Numbered from the stretch's first letter, positions 37,624 through 48,959 are shown. The stretch is DNA of 64,000 nt from Pseudobacteroides cellulosolvens ATCC 35603 = DSM 2933 (GCF_001262605.1 NZ_LGTC01000001.1:434001-498000); one strand, 5' to 3'. The notes: a model not told the origin generated them from the letters alone. Translations and numbers: made by a program.

Positions 37624-38133
37624 TTATTTCTTTCTTTGCGATACAACAAGATTTGCAGTTGAAAGCATGCTGTTTGGAATAATAATCTTAGTACCATCAT
37701 CTGTTAAACCCACAGTATGCATAATCTGAATCTCTTTTACTTCAGCAACAATTCCTTTAAACTCTAACACTTCACCAACTCTAAAGGGTTTAAAAAAGAG
37801 TATCAGTACTCCAGAGGAAAGGTTTGACAGATTTCCCTGCAATGCCAGGCCAATTGCTAGACCAGCGGCACCAAGAACAGCAATAAATGAGGCTACCTGT
37901 ATTCCTAGAATTGAAATAACACTGATAAAAAGAACTATCTTTAAAAATATTCCTATAATGGATTTTAGAAAGCTGTTTAATGTTACGTCGTTGATGCTCT
38001 TTTTGAGTATTTTTTCCATGGACTTGGTCAAAAGTCCGATTAGCCATAGCCCTATGATAAGTGTTACTATTGCAGCAACAACTTTGCCGCCGTAGTACAT
38101 TACATTAATAGCAATCAAATTAAGATTTGGCAT
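37624..38133 (-). CDS. Minimal MscS-type mechanosensitive channel B
   Basis: A 169-residue paralogue of the neighbouring gene with the same layout: two or three helices, the pore helix GLAIGLALQGNLSNLSSGVL and a short beta domain (EFKGIVAEVKEIQIMHTVG to IIIPNSML). AAGGAGG lies ~11 bases before the ATG. This is the first gene of a two-gene unit, probably from local duplication. The pair may form mixed heptamers. Confidence 0.85.
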   Translation of the reverse strand: MPNLNLIAINVMYYGGKVVAAIVTLIIGLWLIGLLTKSMEKILKKSINDVTLNSFLKSIIGIFLKIVLFISVISILGIQVASFIAVLGAAGLAIGLALQGNLSNLSSGVLILFFKPFRVGEVLEFKGIVAEVKEIQIMHTVGLTDDGTKIIIPNSMLSTANLVVSQRKK

Positions 38134-38465
38134 ATAAAATAAAAACCTCCTTCAAAATATTATTGTTTTGATTACAACTATGTATTATATACCAACTTTG
38201 TTTTATTATAAAGCAACAAAATATAAAATATTTAAATATTAAGATATTAAAATGTTAAGATGTAAAAAATACAAGAACAATGACTAGTGTTAATGCATGG
38301 AATAAGGCAATGTGTGGGATGCCTAAGAGGGGATAGACAGCATTTTCTTAATCAGATTTACATAATTATCTGACTTTTCCACAAAGGGTATCGCAAATAG
38401 TCATACCGGAATATATTTTGCTTTTTACATTGGAATGGTTTGGAAAAATTGAAGATGTTCCTTCT
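38134..38465. other. Intergenic region upstream of the MscS pair
   Basis: It is AT-rich near the MscS promoter side. Between ~38345 and 38440 short protein-like minus-strand frames (for example AIPFVEKSDNYVNLIKKML) may be a further broken tail of the lipoprotein gene at 38466. This is uncertain. Confidence 0.35.
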
Positions 38466-39224
38466 TTATATTGCGGCTGTAATTCTTCTTTCCTTCGATT
38501 TTAAAACAATGTCTTTATAATATGTCATGTTTTTTTCATCAAAATTATAAAGCTGCTTAGCTGTGCTTTGCTCTCCAGGGGTTATTTCAACCAGGTTTTG
38601 AGCTAATAACCTACCAGTTATTTTGGTAGCTTTTGGAGAACCTACAAAAGTTAAATTTTTTGAATCATCCTTGTAATACTTCATATCTATTGCTTTAAGA
38701 AGTTCTTCAAGATTGTTTAAATAAAACTGTTCCTTGTACTGATAAACATTTATAGATTTAACAAGGGTATTGTTTTTAAATACATCATACTGAACCTGTG
38801 GATAAGGTGTTTGGGCAAAATAATCAGCGATTTTACCTTTAACCTTAAATGTAAGCCTGACGTTGTTTTTTCAACGTAAAAAGATGATGGTACAAAATTT
38901 CCCTGATATTTATTCTCAGGCCCATTTTCATAGAAATGTCTGTCTTTAAGAGATGTATTAATATCAATCAGGTCACATACCTTAAATAGTTCAATTCCGC
39001 CAATAGACCCATAAAGCAAATTATGGTCCGATATAATTGTCATATACAATCACGTTTAATTGCTTGGAGAATTCTTCCTTTATTTTATTAGAAAAAGCAC
39101 TTTTAGGAGCATTGGTTTCAGGTTTTAAATTATTTGCTTGCTTTATATTACTGTTACAACTTGTTATCAGTACACAAAATATTATCAATAATAAAATTAG
39201 TAAATTTGACCGTGAAGTTTTCAT
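38466..39224 (-). CDS. Stalk-domain lipoprotein, frame broken twice
   Basis: From ATG 39224 (AAAGGAAACTC upstream) a signal peptide ends in a lipobox (VLITSCNSN). The reading continues in three frames that clearly join: KQLNVIVYDNYIG, shift near 39040; NLLYGSIGGIELFKVCDL to PSSFYVEK, shift at the A6 run near 38870; then NNVRLTFKVKGKIADYFA to the end. The C-terminal half contains FYLNNLEELLKAIDMKYY, a copper-amine-oxidase-like stalk pattern. One break is a homopolymer, so at least that may be a sequencing error. The restored protein is ~250 residues. The function is unknown. Confidence 0.55.
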
Positions 39225-39733
39225 GAGTTTCCTTTCATTAATTACTTTAATATGAATATATCTCTTATTTAGATTATGAATGAAAAACATGAAATTATAG
39301 ATTTTGGAAGCAATATTCCAATAAACTGATTTATATAGGGTCTGGGACATTCTGCAAGGCACTAATAGCATGGAGCTGCTAATTTTTATATAAACTTCAC
39401 ATTGCTAATATTATTAGAACAAAAATGATAAAAAATACAGAATATTGATAAAAAAATACAGAATATTGACAAAAAATCAATTGAGAGTATGTACTAGCTT
39501 ATATATAATATAGTATATATAGGTTAATTTATAAAGAAGCTGTCATTTTATAATGTGTGGACATCAATTTAAGTTATGTTTTAAGCATTAAAAGGGGGTT
39601 GATAAAAAGTATAAGCGTAAGGGGGAGGCGGAATTAGGGGAGTGAATGTATAAAAGTAGAGTTTTGTATGATCATTTTATTTAATCTTTATTAGGTATTG
39701 GTATTTGCAAATATTTATTTTTGGAGACTACGT
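39225..39733. other. Intergenic region upstream of the CotH-dockerin gene
   Basis: It holds a tandem repeat (separate entry), a possible promoter TTGACA at ~39465 followed by TATGTA after 16 bases, and AT-rich DNA. I see no gene in it. Confidence 0.5.
39427..39478. repeat. Tandem 20-21-bp repeat, 2.5 copies
   Basis: GATAAAAAATACAGAATATT (39427-39446), the same unit with one extra A (39447-39467), then a partial GACAAAAAATC. The end overlaps the candidate TTGACA box, so it could be an operator array. Confidence 0.6.
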
Positions 39734-41623
39734 ATGTTTAGAGAAAAAAGAAAATTTATAATTCCTTTTGTTATTACATCAGTTATTTTTAGCAACATCT
39801 TTTCAGTGGGCTTTGCGGCAGATACAAACCCACCGGCAGCAAAATTTGAGATTTCCAATGTTACGCCGGCATTAAATGAGGCTATTACATTTGATGCTTC
39901 TTCTTCGAGCGATGCAGAAGGTGCAGTAGTAAGCTATGAATGGGATTTTAAAGATGGTACCACAGCTACCGGTGCTCGAGTGACACATTCTTTTACTGAA
40001 ATTGATGACTATAATGTAACATTAACAGTTAAAGACTCGGCTGGAAATACTGATATAAAAAAGAAGAGGGTGTTTATCGGAAGGCCTCAGGGGTGGACGG
40101 AAAAAACACATTCCAAAAGTGCAGATCCTGATTACAAACTTATTTTTCCTGATGATAAAGTATTAAGGATGGATATTAAAATAAGTTCGGCTGATTACCA
40201 GAAAATTAGAAACGATGTTCAAAAGATTACCATCAACAGCAATGTTGAGCCTATCTATGTACCTTCTACAGTCGAATTTGAAGGAAAAACGTGGTGGAAT
40301 GTGGGATTCAGGTATAAGGGAAACAGCTCCCTTGCCAGTTTAAAAAGCAAAACCAAACTTCCATTCAGATTAAACTTTGATGAATATGAAGACCAGAAAC
40401 CAGAGATTAATGATCAGCATTTTTTTGGCTTCTCCTGTATGACCTTTGCAAATAACTGGAATGACAATTCTTTTATGAAGGAAAAACTTACAGCTGAAAT
40501 TTTTAGAGAAGGCGGCGTTCCTGCTGCAAAAAGTTCGTTTTGCAGGGTATATGTTGACACAGGAAACGGACCGAAATACTGGGGACTTTATACCATGACC
40601 GAGGACCCTTCTGATGCTATGTTAAAGGACCAATTCGGAGACGACAGCGGAAACTGTTATAAGCCGGAGGGCACGGGTGCAGATTGGACATCACCATTTA
40701 GGCAGACTGCTTTTGAAAAGAAAAACAATGAAGAGGCTGCTGACTGGAGCGATGTAATAGGTGCACACACAGCATTATGGGCTGCAAAGACTGATGCTGC
40801 TACATGGAGGGCAAATCTGGAAAAGTATTTTAATTCGAGAAGCTTTTTGAGGTGGTTAGCTATAAATACGGCTGTAGTAAACTGGGATTGTTATGGTCAA
40901 ATGGCTCATAATTATTATTTATATAATGATGTTTTAAATAATGCAGGATTAGTATGGATAACGTGGGATCATGGCCTTTCAATGTCTCAAAGCATGATGG
41001 GAGGAGGATTTGGAGGAGGATTCGGGGGATCAAGGACAACCAGCTTGTCGTTAAATGAAGTTACCGATAGATGGCCTTTAATCAGAAAGCTCCTTGACGA
41101 TCCGGTTTATAAGAATATTTATCATTATGAAATGCAGCAAGCTATTAACGGTTGTATGAATGCCAGCAAAATTACTACCAAGGTTAAGGCATATCAAGCT
41201 TTGATAAAGCCTTATATTGTAGGCCCGGAAGGAGAAACAAGTGATGTAACTCTATTGTCAGGGGGAGAAAATGCCTTTAATTCAGCTTGTGATGCAATTC
41301 TAACTCATATTAACAGCAGACAGACAGCTGTTAATGATTACCTTAAGACAGTTAGTATTTCACCAGTTCCGGTGCCGACTAAAGTGCCTTCTCCTACGCC
41401 TACTCAAAAGCCTTCATCTACACCGACAACTCCTGTAGTATCTGAGGACTTGAACAATGACGGTATAGTTAATATGGCGGATATTATACTTATTGCAACT
41501 ACATTCAATTCAGTAACCGGAAACGAGAAATATAACAAAGCATATGATTTGAGCAATGACGGGTCTATAAACATGCTGGATGTTATTATAATGGCAAAAA
41601 AATTTAATACAGTAAGAAATTAA
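39734..41623 (+). CDS. Cellulosomal CotH-kinase-family protein with PKD domain and dockerin
   Basis: A 629-residue secreted protein. The signal peptide covers ~1-29. A PKD domain (~32-125) contains YEWDFKDGTTATGARVTHSF. The CotH domain (~140-510) has the family stretches VEFEGKTWWNVGFRYKGNSS, SKTKLPFRLNFDEYEDQ, FFGFSCMTFANNWND, WGLYTMTEDPSD and TWDHGLSMSQ. A Gly-rich loop GGGFGGGFGG follows. The C-terminus is a Pro/Thr linker plus a dockerin (DLNNDGIVNMAD, DLSNDGSINMLD). CotH proteins are atypical protein kinases on spore coats; dockerin-bearing forms occur in cellulosomes with unclear targets. ATG 39734 has TTGGAG upstream. Confidence 0.88.
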   Translation: MFREKRKFIIPFVITSVIFSNIFSVGFAADTNPPAAKFEISNVTPALNEAITFDASSSSDAEGAVVSYEWDFKDGTTATGARVTHSFTEIDDYNVTLTVKDSAGNTDIKKKRVFIGRPQGWTEKTHSKSADPDYKLIFPDDKVLRMDIKISSADYQKIRNDVQKITINSNVEPIYVPSTVEFEGKTWWNVGFRYKGNSSLASLKSKTKLPFRLNFDEYEDQKPEINDQHFFGFSCMTFANNWNDNSFMKEKLTAEIFREGGVPAAKSSFCRVYVDTGNGPKYWGLYTMTEDPSDAMLKDQFGDDSGNCYKPEGTGADWTSPFRQTAFEKKNNEEAADWSDVIGAHTALWAAKTDAATWRANLEKYFNSRSFLRWLAINTAVVNWDCYGQMAHNYYLYNDVLNNAGLVWITWDHGLSMSQSMMGGGFGGGFGGSRTTSLSLNEVTDRWPLIRKLLDDPVYKNIYHYEMQQAINGCMNASKITTKVKAYQALIKPYIVGPEGETSDVTLLSGGENAFNSACDAILTHINSRQTAVNDYLKTVSISPVPVPTKVPSPTPTQKPSSTPTTPVVSEDLNNDGIVNMADIILIATTFNSVTGNEKYNKAYDLSNDGSINMLDVIIMAKKFNTVRN

Positions 41624-41732
41624 AAAAGCATAGTATATTGATTAAAGCTTTATCAATATGGTTTGAAATTTTATATTCAATAGTAAGATGATTAAAGGGA
41701 TAACGTGAATTTAAGATATTCACATTATCACT

Positions 41733-41785
41733 TTAATAAAGATACCGAACTGTAAAGTTAAATATCAGTTCGGTATCTTTATTAA
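41733..41785. terminator. Bidirectional intrinsic terminator
   Basis: A perfect 20-bp stem from 41733-41752 and 41766-41785 (TTAATAAAGATACCGAACTG and its complement). It separates the convergent CotH and GH8-CE3 genes. Confidence 0.9.
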
Positions 41786-41818
41786 TCACAAATCATAAAT
41801 TATAGAAAAATATAAAGA

Positions 41819-43995
41819 TCATTTTCCTAGGTCAGCTTTGATTGCATTAAACCAAACATCTGCCATCTTATTATAACCGGTAGCATTAGGATGGACTCCA
41901 TCTGCAAGGTCGTTAGAAGTAAGGGCTTTATACATTTCTACAAAATATACAGGTTTGCCTGCACTAGCCTTTTGTTGAACAACTCCTGGAATTTTTGCAT
42001 TATAGGCTGTCACATTTGATGCAGACATTGGAAAAGGAATAATGTCCGATACATAAAGCTTCCCACCTGTGGGTAATTTGGCACAGATCTTGTCAATTAA
42101 TGTGCCCAACCTGTCAGGAGCACCTGATGGAGTCTGGTACATATCATTGGTACCAATATGTAAAAGCACAATTTGCGGTTTGTAGGTATCCATCCATGTA
42201 TTGATATTTGTATCAATCTGGCTGATTGTCCATCCGCTGTGGCCTTCGTGGTTTTTATCGCCAAGCTCTGAAGGACCGTTTGACATAGAACCTACAAAAT
42301 CAACCTTAAATCCATTACTGGTAATCTGCTGCCAAAGTTTAATCCTGTATCCTCCCGGCACAGTAAGCCCATCTGTTATGGAATCACCCAAAGGCATTAC
42401 CTTTATAGTAGTTTTGGCACTTGGTATTGGCGTTGGTGTTGGTGTATTGGTTGGTGCAGATGCTTTTGTTGGATTTTCAGTTACAACCATTACGTTTTTG
42501 CCGAAGTATTTTCCAATAATTACTACATCAGCCATGTTTATTACCCCGTCATCGGTTAAGTCATATGCTGAAACATATTTTCCATCTCCATCTATTGCAT
42601 TGAATTTGGTGGCTAAAAGGATAACATCAGCCATGTTTATAACTCCGTCGTTACTTAAATCACCCCTTATTGCTGCTGGTGTTAAAGGGCGTATTGTAGG
42701 TTTTGGAGTATTTGTTGGATCAACTGGATCAGTTGGATCGATTGGATCCGGACCGCCCCATATTCTGAAATTACCGCTGACATGTAGTAAACCAAACATA
42801 AAGAGACATCCGTCATAATACCTGTATTGTCCGCTAGGAGCAGATAACTTCCAAAGATCTTCAACAAAATCATATGCCTGAGCTTTAGTAGCTGCCAAGC
42901 TTGCAACAGCATTCATTGCAACAAGTCCAGGTGAATGGTCATTATTAGTTTGTGTACCATCGAGTTTATAACATCCTCCGTAAGTTGTACGACCCTTACT
43001 TACAAAGAAATCCTGTATTCTGTCTGCATAGGTATTTGCCCATGCATCTTTTTTAAACCATGCATAATCAAAAGCACTATTATTTACAGTACGCCAAGCA
43101 TCATAGCGGAAGTCAACATGCTCTGTACCCCATGATACGCTCTTTGGTGATCCGTCAAAATTTGCATAGTCAGGTGCTAAGCCTGTTGTTGGATGAGTTG
43201 TCTTTTTGAAAAACTCTCTGCTTGTTGCAGCAACTTTTTTCCATGTTTCCCTGTCTTTTTCCGGCCCCATAAAGCAAACAGTTCATAGAATCCAGGGAGA
43301 TGGTATGAAGGATCTGTAAAGTCATAGTTACCGGCACTAGGACAGAAAACTACCTGGTTTGAGTTTTTATTAATAAGGTTGTATCCTTGTCCATCATCAG
43401 ACTGATGTAAGCATGCATCCAATATGGCATTAGCTTCAGCTTCATAGTTGAAAATTCCTGTACCGTTTCCCCAACGTTTTGAAGCAAACAAAAGTGCCAT
43501 TGCAAAATATTCATCACCATCGGAAGCTGGTGTTTCATCCATATGGCTTCCGTCAGTTCTACATTGCCATGCAAAAAATCCTTTAAACTGACCGCTTTTT
43601 TGCTGCATATAGGTCTTAGCCCATTTCCAGAGCTTGTCAAATTCAGTCTTCTTATCCATCTGCACACAGTGCATCATTCCATATGACTGGCCCTCACTAC
43701 GGATATCGTTATTATTGACATCGAGAATATACGCCATATCAGTACCTACTTCATACATGATCTTATGGTTACTATCGCCATGAAATAGTGACTGAAACTC
43801 TTTTTCCAACTTTGCCTTGATTTCTGCATCAGTATGTCCAGCCTCTTTAAACAGGTTCCTGTATACTCCGGTTTCAATTGCACCTTGTGCCGGTAATACA
43901 GGGGTTGCGGCATTAGACTGTACACCTGCCTGTACAAAATATGTAGCTATAATGCTGCATATCAGCACCAAACTCAGTAGTTTTTTGATTTTCAT
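41819..43995 (-). CDS. Cellulosomal GH8 glycosidase - dockerin - CE3 esterase (one-base frame break)
   Basis: About 725 residues once a missing base in the GGGGCC stretch near 43265 is restored; the intact paralogue at 18565 reads WGPERD at this point. A signal peptide is followed by GH8 with SEGQSYGMM, ASDGDEYFAMALLFASKRWG and FRYDAWR. A dockerin follows (GDLSNDGVINMAD, DLTDDGVINMAD), then a Pro/Thr linker. The C-terminal SGNH esterase matches CE3: GDSITDG with the nucleophile Ser, NHEGHSGWTI, HIGTNDMY and DGVHPN with the catalytic His. CE3 members deacetylate xylan. GGAGGAG precedes ATG 43995. Confidence 0.9.
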
Positions 43996-44347
43996 ACTTA
44001 TACTCCTCCAAAGAATGATATAATATTGATGAGATTAAATATTTACTTATCACTCCTTTCATTAATAATAAATAAACTGTAAGGTATTTGAACAATATGG
44101 GTACGACAATACGATTATACCTATATTATTGCTGCTTTAATTTATTTGAAATGCTACACAATAGTTTGGTAGTACAACTACTATCTAACTTCCATACAGT
44201 AATATTCGTAAACAGAAAAATTTTTTGACGATTTTTATGTTATTTTTTAACTATAATTTTAATGATATAGAGTATTCAATAAGTTTGTTATATAATTATA
44301 TATGTTTTTAAAGGTACTTAAACAATCGGTGTATAAGGAAGATAGAA
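43996..44347. other. Divergent intergenic region between GH8-CE3 and LacI genes
   Basis: It is AT-rich and should hold both promoters. TAGTACAACTACTA (44170-44183) is a small inverted repeat that could be a LacI-type operator. I see no gene in it. Confidence 0.4.
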
Positions 44348-45405
44348 ATGACGAGTGAAGAGTTGGCTAAAATAATTGGAGTATCGAGAAGTACTGTATC
44401 GAGAGTAATCAATAATTATCCTGACATACCCTTAGAGACCCGGGAAAAAGTTTTAGAAGCTATAAAGAAATATAATTATTATCCCAATTCCTCAGCAAGA
44501 AAACTTGCAGGTGTAAAGGATACTACTCTGGGATTATTTATTCTTGATATAAAAGATATGGAGCAGCCTCACCATGTAATTTTAAATGATGAAAATCTTT
44601 TGTATGACAACACTTTTTTTGCACCGTTTATAAGTGCATTTATTGACCATGCAAACAAGAAACTTTTTTATGTTTTTGTATCCACAATTTACAAAACGAG
44701 CGAATTATGGAAAATTGCAAGTGCATTTAATGAGAAAAGGATAGATGGAAGTGTAATAATAGGCAGTAACCACATAGATTATCTAAAAGTGCTGGAAACG
44801 ATAAATAAAGATAATTTCATAGCCTTTATAGATGTTGAGGAAGATAAATCAAACATTGCAAATGCAATTTATGTTAATATAAACAATTACAAAGCAGCCT
44901 TTGATGTCGTGAAATACTTTGCAGAGCTTGGACATAAGGATATTGGCATGATAACTGGTAATTTAGATAAATTGTCAGGCAAAAAAAGGTTCGATGGATT
45001 TAAAGATGCAATTCTAAGTTTGAATTTGCCCCTTCGTGAGGAATGGATTTATTATGGAGATTTTATGGAAATGAGCGGCTATGAAGGAATGAAAAAGCTG
45101 TTATCTTCAATTAATACGCCGACAGCAGTATTTATATGTAATGATACCATGGTAATTGGTGCTTATAGAGCCATTGCAGAATTGGGTCTAAAAGTACCCG
45201 ATGATATTTCTATAATTGGTTTTGACAATGCCCAATATTCTTCTCTCATGTCGCCTCCTCTTACAACGGTAAATGTTTCTTTGCCCAAGTTGCTAAAATT
45301 GCAGCAGATCTGCTCATAGAGTCAATTGAGAAAAATGAAATAGCTCCTGTCCATAAGCTGGTGGATGCTGCTATAATAGAAAGAAGTTCGTGCAGGAAGA
45401 TATAA
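44348..45405 (+). CDS. LacI-family transcriptional regulator (one-base frame break)
   Basis: About 352 residues if one T is restored in the TTTCTTTGCC stretch near 45282. The N-terminal HTH is typical (TSEELAKIIGVSRSTVSRVI) with the hinge helix YYPNSSARKLAG. The effector domain has the GFDNAQYSSLMSPPLTTVNV end pattern; the shifted frame then gives FAQVAKIAADLLIESIEKN, the expected dimer helix. AAGGAAGATAG precedes ATG 44348. It lies between GH8-CE3 and GH81 genes. In C. thermocellum, LacI-type GlyR proteins control nearby glucanase genes in response to oligosaccharides such as laminaribiose, so this may regulate the GH81 gene. Confidence 0.85.
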
Positions 45406-45432
45406 AAGGTAATATAAAAAAATAATAAAAAA

Positions 45433-45473
45433 AGTGATTTCACAAAAATAACAAATTTTATGTAAAAATCACT
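45433..45473. terminator. Terminator-like hairpin between convergent genes
   Basis: AGTGATTT (45433-45440) pairs with AAATCACT (45466-45473), with A-rich flanks. It is weak but well placed for both the LacI and GH81 transcripts. Confidence 0.5.
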
Positions 45474-45529
45474 ATTTAATGTCTGGGATATTATGGTGTA
45501 TTCTATAACACAATTTCTCACAACAACAA

Positions 45530-48500
45530 TCATTCCATATGTTTTACTGTATTAAAAACCTTGGCTATAATAACTACATCAGCCATATTTATAGAGCCAT
45601 CAGTGTTTAAGTCATTAGCCTCAATATATTTCCTATCACCTTTTACACAATTGAAGGTTTTTGCCAAAATGATTACATCAGCCATATTTACTGAGAGATC
45701 TTCATTTAAATCCCCGTAAAGTATCGCAGGGGTTTTTGTAGGTGATGGAGGAATGGTTTCTCCGGTCTTAATGAGTTTAATATCATCGATTTTAACTGTC
45801 TGTGCAGTTCCTGTTCCTGCAATCCTTAAGAAAGTTGCTTTCGAAAGATTAATATTAAAATCGGAAAGGGGGATCAATATTTCCTTATATGAATCTGTTA
45901 AATTACCATAAGTTCTAAGCTTCAATGTGCCTGTTTTGCTGCCGTCATTTAAGGAAATGCCTATAGTTGATTCTTCACCGCCAAGGGCTCCTCTTATTGT
46001 AAGTGCCAAATAATCAAAGGCTGATATGTCTTTGTTTAAATATGTATCGAAGTATTCAGGGTTTGTTACGCCATTGTAGAAGAAATGCAGGTTTTTCTCC
46101 CCTTCAAGATTGTAAATTCCTCCTTGGATGTTTACGTTTTGGTTTAAATCGTTCTTTTTTGCCTGCCATTGTGCTGCACTGTTAAAATCGTCAATTACCA
46201 AAGTTTCAGTAATTGATGGAGTGGATGTCGGGGTAGAAGACTTGGCATTTGTTGGAGTGGGTGTGTTTTGCACCCCAGTCGGTGTTGGTTTTACAGGTGT
46301 AGGATCAGTGCTGGTGTCATTTGACATACCCATTGACTTTGGTGCCACATTTAATACTTTTCCATCTGAAAATACAACACTTTTAATTATGTCAGAAGCA
46401 TTATAAGCAACATAGTTTCTTGTGGTGCCTTTTTTAAATACTGCATAAAAAGGTGTATTTGCTGATATGGTAAGATCCGGTGTTCCTAATTCCATTAAAT
46501 TTCTGATCCAGTGAAAAGTATGAGCTCGTGTTTCACCATCTTCAACAGCACCATTCTCATTCCATTTATTAAGTGCTGCAGCGGGATCTGATAAAGCCAT
46601 ATACTCACATACGATATCCTGCCACATGGCGGGATTTTTGTCCGCACCAGTATACGCGTTTACTTCAGCCCACATTTCATCAAGATTTCTCTTTATATAG
46701 CTTGGATCTGTTGCAAGATATAATGATGCACCTGTAATTGGCATCCAGTTGATACCGTGAATTTCTATAGGATCTGCGGTCCACCAGGTTCCATGGGTGT
46801 ATTTGCTTCCCCAAACCATTCCAACTGTATTGTATGGGCAGCTTTTATCGAAAACATCTCCATAGAGGTTAAACCAGTAGTTGTTTACTGCCTGTATTTC
46901 CGTTGTATAAAGGTAAACGCCAAGGTCTCTTATATAGGTATCTTTTATAGCTTCTCCAAGGAGTATCATGGACTGATATGCATTAAGTGCCTCGGAAGAA
47001 GACTCCTGATTATTTCCATCCCAAAACTTTGCGTGGCCTGATGCCCAGGAATGGCCAGCATATGGATCAAAATTTCTTAAGAAAGGAAATCTCAAATCAT
47101 TCCTGTTTCCATTTGCGAAATCGCTGATAACGAGTTTTATCATTTTACCCCAACGGTTGTCGGATGCCCATGCGGGGTCACGTAGAGCAATTTGTGCAGC
47201 ACCATTTATGAAGTAACCATAATGGAAGTGGTGGTCGTTAAGCTCGTTATTTGAGCCAAAGCTTGGGAGCCAGCCAACCAATGTTCCCCAGTTGTTGTTG
47301 TAATAGAAGTAGTTTTTAGATTCTCCGGGTGTATATGTAAAGAAATTTTCAAGTTTGCTCTTCATTTCATTGAGAAATTTTTGTGCTGCGGTAGTATCAC
47401 CAATTTGTTCGGCAATTGGAATCAAATTACCAAGCCTTCCAAAGTCTTTACCTGCCCAGTATGTATCATCTGAGTCTATATAAGGAGTTTTGCTTTCTGC
47501 TTGATCCACAAAACCCTGTAATTTGCTTCTTATAGATGCATTGGAGGATATGGCATCGGGAAGGGAGGGAAGTATTCCATTATACTTGTATTGAGTTGTA
47601 AATTTGCTTCCCGTTATAGTTTTCATTGTTCCTCTGATTGTTTTATATGTATATGAAAGATGGGATATATTCGAATTGTTCCTCCACTGGTGAGGATATA
47701 GGGCTATAACGGTATCCTTGTTAGTGCCTTCCATTGTTGTAGTTGATATATTGAAGGTAGTTGTTACAGTGCTGTCAGATTCATTATATTTCCAATCAAC
47801 CTTTGTATCTGTAATAAAGGCAAATGCATACTGCTTATAAAAATTAAATGTGTTTTCTGAATTATCCGGGAGCAGTGCAATGGAAAAATAGTTTTTCCCC
47901 GATGGTAAATTACAATTTAATGTATTTGTTCCTATTCCGGTCCAGTTAGATCCAACTGGGGCAAATAACCCGTAATAGTTATTGTTGATTTTGACAGCAA
48001 GGCAGTTTGATGATGCATTTCCGATATAAACTACCGGAAGAATGTTTTTAAATACAAGCCTTGGTTTTGCATCTGCAAAATAGAAATAGGCATAGGGGCT
48101 TCCGTGGGTAAATGTCGCCTTCATTTGCTTTGAACCGCTAGACATCATTATATCTATTGACCAATCTGTTTCTTTGTCAGCCTTGGCATCTTGTGGTGTA
48201 AATGTTGACGGCTCTACAATAAAGTCACTGTTTGCAGCTGTCATAGTAGTGTTTGGCTCATTTCCGGGAGCTAAAGCTGGATTACCTATTTGTATGCCTG
48301 TTGGTTCACAGCTGAATGCAAGTGGGTGTGGATACATCGGATCCGAGAACTGCTTCCAGTATACGGAGCTCGACCAGTTGTTGGTATGTACGGCACCTTG
48401 GTAATTCGAGGTTTTGTAGATTGTTGCCTGAACGTCACCCTCACTGCCTGGAACCGTTGATACACTGCCTGCACCAAGATCATTCACCCAGTTGTTGTCA

Positions 48501-48589
48501 GCACTGTAGGCAGGAAAAGAGGCAGTAAACCAGGTTGTGACCATTGCGAAAACGGTGATTAATGAAATGATTCTAATGTTTCTGTACAT
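45530..48589 (-). CDS. Cellulosomal GH81 endo-beta-1,3-glucanase with carbohydrate-binding-like module and dockerin
   Basis: A 1019-residue secreted enzyme that cuts laminarin-type beta-1,3-glucan. The signal peptide covers ~1-30. The GH81 domain (~35-745) has the family stretches NDHHFHYGYFINGAAQIAL, SGHAKFWDGNNQESSSEALN (with the catalytic Glu region) and WTADPIEIHGINWMP. A Thr/Pro/Ser linker follows, then a beta-sandwich module (~800-935; VIDDFNSAAQW start) like CBM11/CIA30-type domains. The dockerin closes the protein (DLNEDLSVNMAD, DLNTDGSINMAD). GGAG lies seven bases before the ATG. It converges on the LacI gene. Confidence 0.93.
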   Translation of the reverse strand: MYRNIRIISLITVFAMVTTWFTASFPAYSADNNWVNDLGAGSVSTVPGSEGDVQATIYKTSNYQGAVHTNNWSSSVYWKQFSDPMYPHPLAFSCEPTGIQIGNPALAPGNEPNTTMTAANSDFIVEPSTFTPQDAKADKETDWSIDIMMSSGSKQMKATFTHGSPYAYFYFADAKPRLVFKNILPVVYIGNASSNCLAVKINNNYYGLFAPVGSNWTGIGTNTLNCNLPSGKNYFSIALLPDNSENTFNFYKQYAFAFITDTKVDWKYNESDSTVTTTFNISTTTMEGTNKDTVIALYPHQWRNNSNISHLSYTYKTIRGTMKTITGSKFTTQYKYNGILPSLPDAISSNASIRSKLQGFVDQAESKTPYIDSDDTYWAGKDFGRLGNLIPIAEQIGDTTAAQKFLNEMKSKLENFFTYTPGESKNYFYYNNNWGTLVGWLPSFGSNNELNDHHFHYGYFINGAAQIALRDPAWASDNRWGKMIKLVISDFANGNRNDLRFPFLRNFDPYAGHSWASGHAKFWDGNNQESSSEALNAYQSMILLGEAIKDTYIRDLGVYLYTTEIQAVNNYWFNLYGDVFDKSCPYNTVGMVWGSKYTHGTWWTADPIEIHGINWMPITGASLYLATDPSYIKRNLDEMWAEVNAYTGADKNPAMWQDIVCEYMALSDPAAALNKWNENGAVEDGETRAHTFHWIRNLMELGTPDLTISANTPFYAVFKKGTTRNYVAYNASDIIKSVVFSDGKVLNVAPKSMGMSNDTSTDPTPVKPTPTGVQNTPTPTNAKSSTPTSTPSITETLVIDDFNSAAQWQAKKNDLNQNVNIQGGIYNLEGEKNLHFFYNGVTNPEYFDTYLNKDISAFDYLALTIRGALGGEESTIGISLNDGSKTGTLKLRTYGNLTDSYKEILIPLSDFNINLSKATFLRIAGTGTAQTVKIDDIKLIKTGETIPPSPTKTPAILYGDLNEDLSVNMADVIILAKTFNCVKGDRKYIEANDLNTDGSINMADVVIIAKVFNTVKHME

Positions 48590-48959
48590 ATGTATTCTCC
48601 TTTATTTTAAGTTATGTACTCACGTGTTGGTGGTTATTGTATATAATTGCTTCTTTAATGTCAATAATTTTACTTCAATTCATTTTTATGGAATATAAAT
48701 CAATATTGATATAATAGATAACAATGTGTTAGTGAGTTTTCATACCAATATTCATTATCTATGGGAAATTACAAATTAAATTATGATAAGATATCAGACT
48801 TTTGATGTTTAGTGTCGTATAAGTAATATAGATTAATAATACTTTTAATCTATATTTATACTGTGATGGGAAATTATGTAGAATAGCGGTGTTAATAACT
48901 AATTTCAGTAGAACTAACATTATTTAAGCTAATTTGAAAAGTAATTGGGGGTAACAAGT
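48590..48959. other. Divergent intergenic region between GH81 and radical SAM genes
   Basis: It is AT-rich. ATAGATTAA (48828) and TTAATCTAT (48845) form an inverted repeat about 110 bases before the radical SAM gene, a possible operator. I see no gene in it. Confidence 0.4.
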
